Positions 62,285-64,000 of a DNA stretch of 64,000 nucleotides are shown here, piece after piece. Under the pieces are notes generated by a model. It was not told where the DNA came from and ran no database searches. It was given only the letters and a program-made list of their open reading frames with translations. Both the position numbers and the translations under genes were made by a program. Within the stretch, counting starts at the first letter, position 1; each line of letters begins with the position of its first letter. Source of the DNA: Breoghania sp037026715 (GTDB taxonomy: Bacteria; Pseudomonadota; Alphaproteobacteria; Rhizobiales; Stappiaceae); NCBI RefSeq assembly GCF_037026715.1, contig NZ_JBANCG010000015.1, positions 1 to 64,000 of the forward strand, written 5' to 3'.

Positions 62285-63630
62285 CCCGATCTCCCTGAGG
62301 GGCTTGTGTTTTCGCCCTGCGGCACCTGATAGACGAGCTCCACCGGCCCGCGCACGTGAATGTCGTGCTGGCGGTAGGGCAGCGCAACGCCGGCCTCGTG
62401 CAGGGCCTCCCACAGCGCCAGCAGAACCTCGCCCTTGACGTTGACCACCCCCTTGCCCGGATCGTCGATCCAGAAGCGCAGCAGGAAATCGACCGACGAT
62501 TCCCCGAAGGCGGTCAGGTGGCAGACGGGAGCCGGGTGGTCCTCCACCCGGGCAACCGCCGCCGCAGCCTTCGCAGCCAGTTCCCGCACGAGCTTCGGAT
62601 CGGAATCGTAGGAGACGCCGAAGGGCACGTCGAGGCGGACCTTTTCGTCGGAATAGGTCCAGTTGATGACCTGGTTGGTGATCAGATCCTCGTTCGGAAT
62701 CAGATACTCACGCCCGTCCCGGGTGACCACGGAGACATAGCGGGCGCCCAGCGAGGTGATCGAGCCGTAGGTCTCGCCGAGCGAGATCACGTCGCCCGGC
62801 TTGATCGACTTGTCGAGCAGCAGGATCACGCCGGAGACGAGGTTGGAGACCACCTTCTGCAGACCGAAACCGAGCCCCAGGCCGACCGCGCCGGAAAAGA
62901 CGGTGATGGTGGTGAGGTCGAAGCCGATGGTCTGCAGGCCCAGCACCATGGCGATGGTGAAGAGGCCGATGCGCGCGAACTTGCCGGCCAGAACCCGCAT
63001 GGAGGGCGAGAGATCCTTCACCCGCTCCATCCGCCGTTCCGTCGCCCGGCTGAGGAACCCGGCGAGCCACAGCAGCGCGGTCAGCGTGACAACGGCCTTC
63101 AGGATCAGCAGCGCGGAGATGCGCAGCGAACCGACCTCCACCGCCATCGCATCCAGAAGCAGCACGGCCTGCGGCATCAGGTCGAGAATGGAGAGGGCAG
63201 CGAAGATCCAGCAGCCGAGCGCCACGGTCCGGGCCGCCAGCGGGTTGCGGATGATGCGCGAGGAGATGGAGATGACGAGCCACACGGCGGCAAGATTGCC
63301 GACGACCAGCAACAGATAACTGCGGCTCGGCCACGTCACCTCGCGCATGATCACCACGGCCAGCCAGACAACGGCGACGAAGAGGATCACCCTGAGGCGG
63401 CGCAGCACCAGCGCCAGAAAGCGCAGCCGGCGGATGGAGGTTTCCTGCGCGCGGACCCAGTTTTCAACGTGCGGCCCGGCCCACCGCGCGCCGTAATTGG
63501 CGAGCGCGAAGGCCAGGATCAGAATGACGAGCTGAAGAATGCCGGAAGGCTGGGTGAGCGCGCGCAGCGACAGCACCAGTTGGGGAACCGTCGCTTCCAG
63601 CGCCTTGAGAAACTCGTCCCAGGTGACCAT
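62281..63630 (-). CDS. MscS-family mechanosensitive channel
   Basis: This 449-aa protein has about seven N-terminal membrane helices and a C-terminal MscS core. The pore helix region is GAVGLGLGFGLQKVVSNLVS near 245, with the Gly/Ala pattern of TM3. The beta domain follows (SIKPGDVISLGETYGSITSL; REYLIPNEDLITNQVINWTY). It is longer than E. coli MscS (286 aa) because of extra helices. It opens under membrane tension and releases solutes on osmotic downshock. AGGAGG precedes the ATG. It is followed by the K+ channel with a 4-base overlap. Confidence 0.94.
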   Translation of the reverse strand: MVTWDEFLKALEATVPQLVLSLRALTQPSGILQLVILILAFALANYGARWAGPHVENWVRAQETSIRRLRFLALVLRRLRVILFVAVVWLAVVIMREVTWPSRSYLLLVVGNLAAVWLVISISSRIIRNPLAARTVALGCWIFAALSILDLMPQAVLLLDAMAVEVGSLRISALLILKAVVTLTALLWLAGFLSRATERRMERVKDLSPSMRVLAGKFARIGLFTIAMVLGLQTIGFDLTTITVFSGAVGLGLGFGLQKVVSNLVSGVILLLDKSIKPGDVISLGETYGSITSLGARYVSVVTRDGREYLIPNEDLITNQVINWTYSDEKVRLDVPFGVSYDSDPKLVRELAAKAAAAVARVEDHPAPVCHLTAFGESSVDFLLRFWIDDPGKGVVNVKGEVLLALWEALHEAGVALPYRQHDIHVRGPVELVYQVPQGENTSPSGRSG

Positions 63631-63931
63631 TCGGCCGGCGTCCTCCTCCCTGGTGCGTCGTTACGCGGTCTGGGCACTGCACCCGTCCTTCGAGACGGCA
63701 GGCCACATCACCATACGGCACTTTAGAGAGATTCATGGTTTGGCGGAAGCGGATCGGCGGTATTCCGGCTGCGGCCCATCCTTCGAGACGACGCTAACGC
63801 GTCTCCTCAGGATGACGTTGTATTTGTTGATGAATTGAAGAAATCAACAACACGATAACGTCATCCTGAGGAGGTCTGACAAGACCGTCTCGAAGGATGG
63901 GCAACTTGCTTACCTCTAACCATGAAGAACT
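63631..63931. other. Repeat-bearing gap before the window end
   Basis: No gene is visible in 301 bases. It carries a left-half fragment of the type 1 repeat (63682-63698, CCCGTCCTTCGAGACGG) and a full type 1 copy (63774-63902). The first 30 bases hold the MscS ribosome site. Confidence 0.6.
63774..63902. repeat. Large paired repeat, type 1, copy 5
   Basis: The outer arms CCCATCCTTCGAGACG and CGTCTCGAAGGATGGG invert. The inner hairpins are ACGC-TAAC-GCGT and GTCT-GACA-AGAC, both shorter than in other copies but still fully paired. The centre has AAATCAACAACACGATAACGT, close to the centre of copies 1 and 2. Confidence 0.9.
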
Positions 63932-64000
63932 CTAGACGGCGGGCGCGACCGGGATCTTCACGGCCGTTTCGGGGGCGGGCCAGTCGACGAGCTTGCCGGG
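63932..64000 (-). CDS. C-terminal end of an unidentified gene
   Basis: A minus-strand frame runs from the window edge to a TAG stop at 63932-63934. The last 22 residues read PGKLVDWPAPETAVKIPVAP followed by AV. GC-ending codons suggest real coding sequence. The fragment is too short to name. Confidence 0.6.
   Translation of the reverse strand, partial: PGKLVDWPAPETAVKIPVAPAV

Overview
The window is GC-rich, gene-dense DNA from an alphaproteobacterium, most likely a member of the Hyphomicrobiales (Rhizobiales). This rests on the his gene order hisB-DUF2628-hisH-hisA-hisF-hisE-coaA, the group of Tim44-like protein, MltA, Smr protein and XRE regulator beside fxsA, the rph-rdgB-hemW set divergent from hrcA, a membrane-anchored CycM-type cytochrome c, MmcB, and an intracellular PHA depolymerase. 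I did not try to name a genus. Housekeeping genes alternate with two catabolic islands and one surface-protein island. Several gaps carry dispersed palindromic repeats.

Layout. 1-6260: the end of a chemotaxis receptor, then a minus-strand histidine operon running into coaA, then pyrF. 6450-16050: a catabolic island with a divergent iron-type alcohol dehydrogenase, a tripartite tricarboxylate transporter (TctB, TctC, TctA), a DapA-family lyase/aldolase, a 2-hydroxyacid dehydrogenase, a PdxA2-type dehydrogenase, an FCD-type GntR regulator and a DUF1537 four-carbon acid sugar kinase. Together they look like uptake and breakdown of a small acid sugar. 16430-22704: an RTX-like repeat protein, a LuxR-type regulator and a large glycine-rich autotransporter. 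22868-29795: an SDR oxidoreductase, an AraC regulator, tRNA-Arg(CCG), a PAS protein, mmcB, a DUF1284 protein and phaZ. 30335-37855: hemW, rdgB, rph, hrcA, a MoeB/ThiF-like protein and gyrB.

38657-47171: a second catabolic island with a PrpF/GalD-type tautomerase, a LigI-type 2-pyrone-4,6-dicarboxylate lactonase, a fused TRAP permease, a TAXI receptor, a CHA aldolase, a GalB-like PIG-L protein and a LysR regulator with two tandem DNA-binding domains. These proteins would turn 2-pyrone-4,6-dicarboxylate or 4-oxalomesaconate into pyruvate and oxaloacetate, which is the bottom of the protocatechuate 4,5-cleavage and gallate pathways. No ring-cleavage dioxygenase is present. 47357-55553: an adenosine-kinase-like PfkB kinase, pheA, kdsB, a CycM-type cytochrome, then the xre-smr-mltA-tim44 operon and fxsA. 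55738-64000: an acyltransferase, polA, a TIGR03862-type flavoprotein, a K+ channel with a C-terminal zinc ribbon overlapping an MscS channel, and the last codons of an unidentified gene.

Dispersed repeats fall into at least three families. The most striking is a ~130-bp element with five full copies. Its inner hairpins differ in sequence between copies but keep their base pairing, which suggests selection on a folded structure. No CRISPR array, rRNA, prophage, transposase or defence island was seen.
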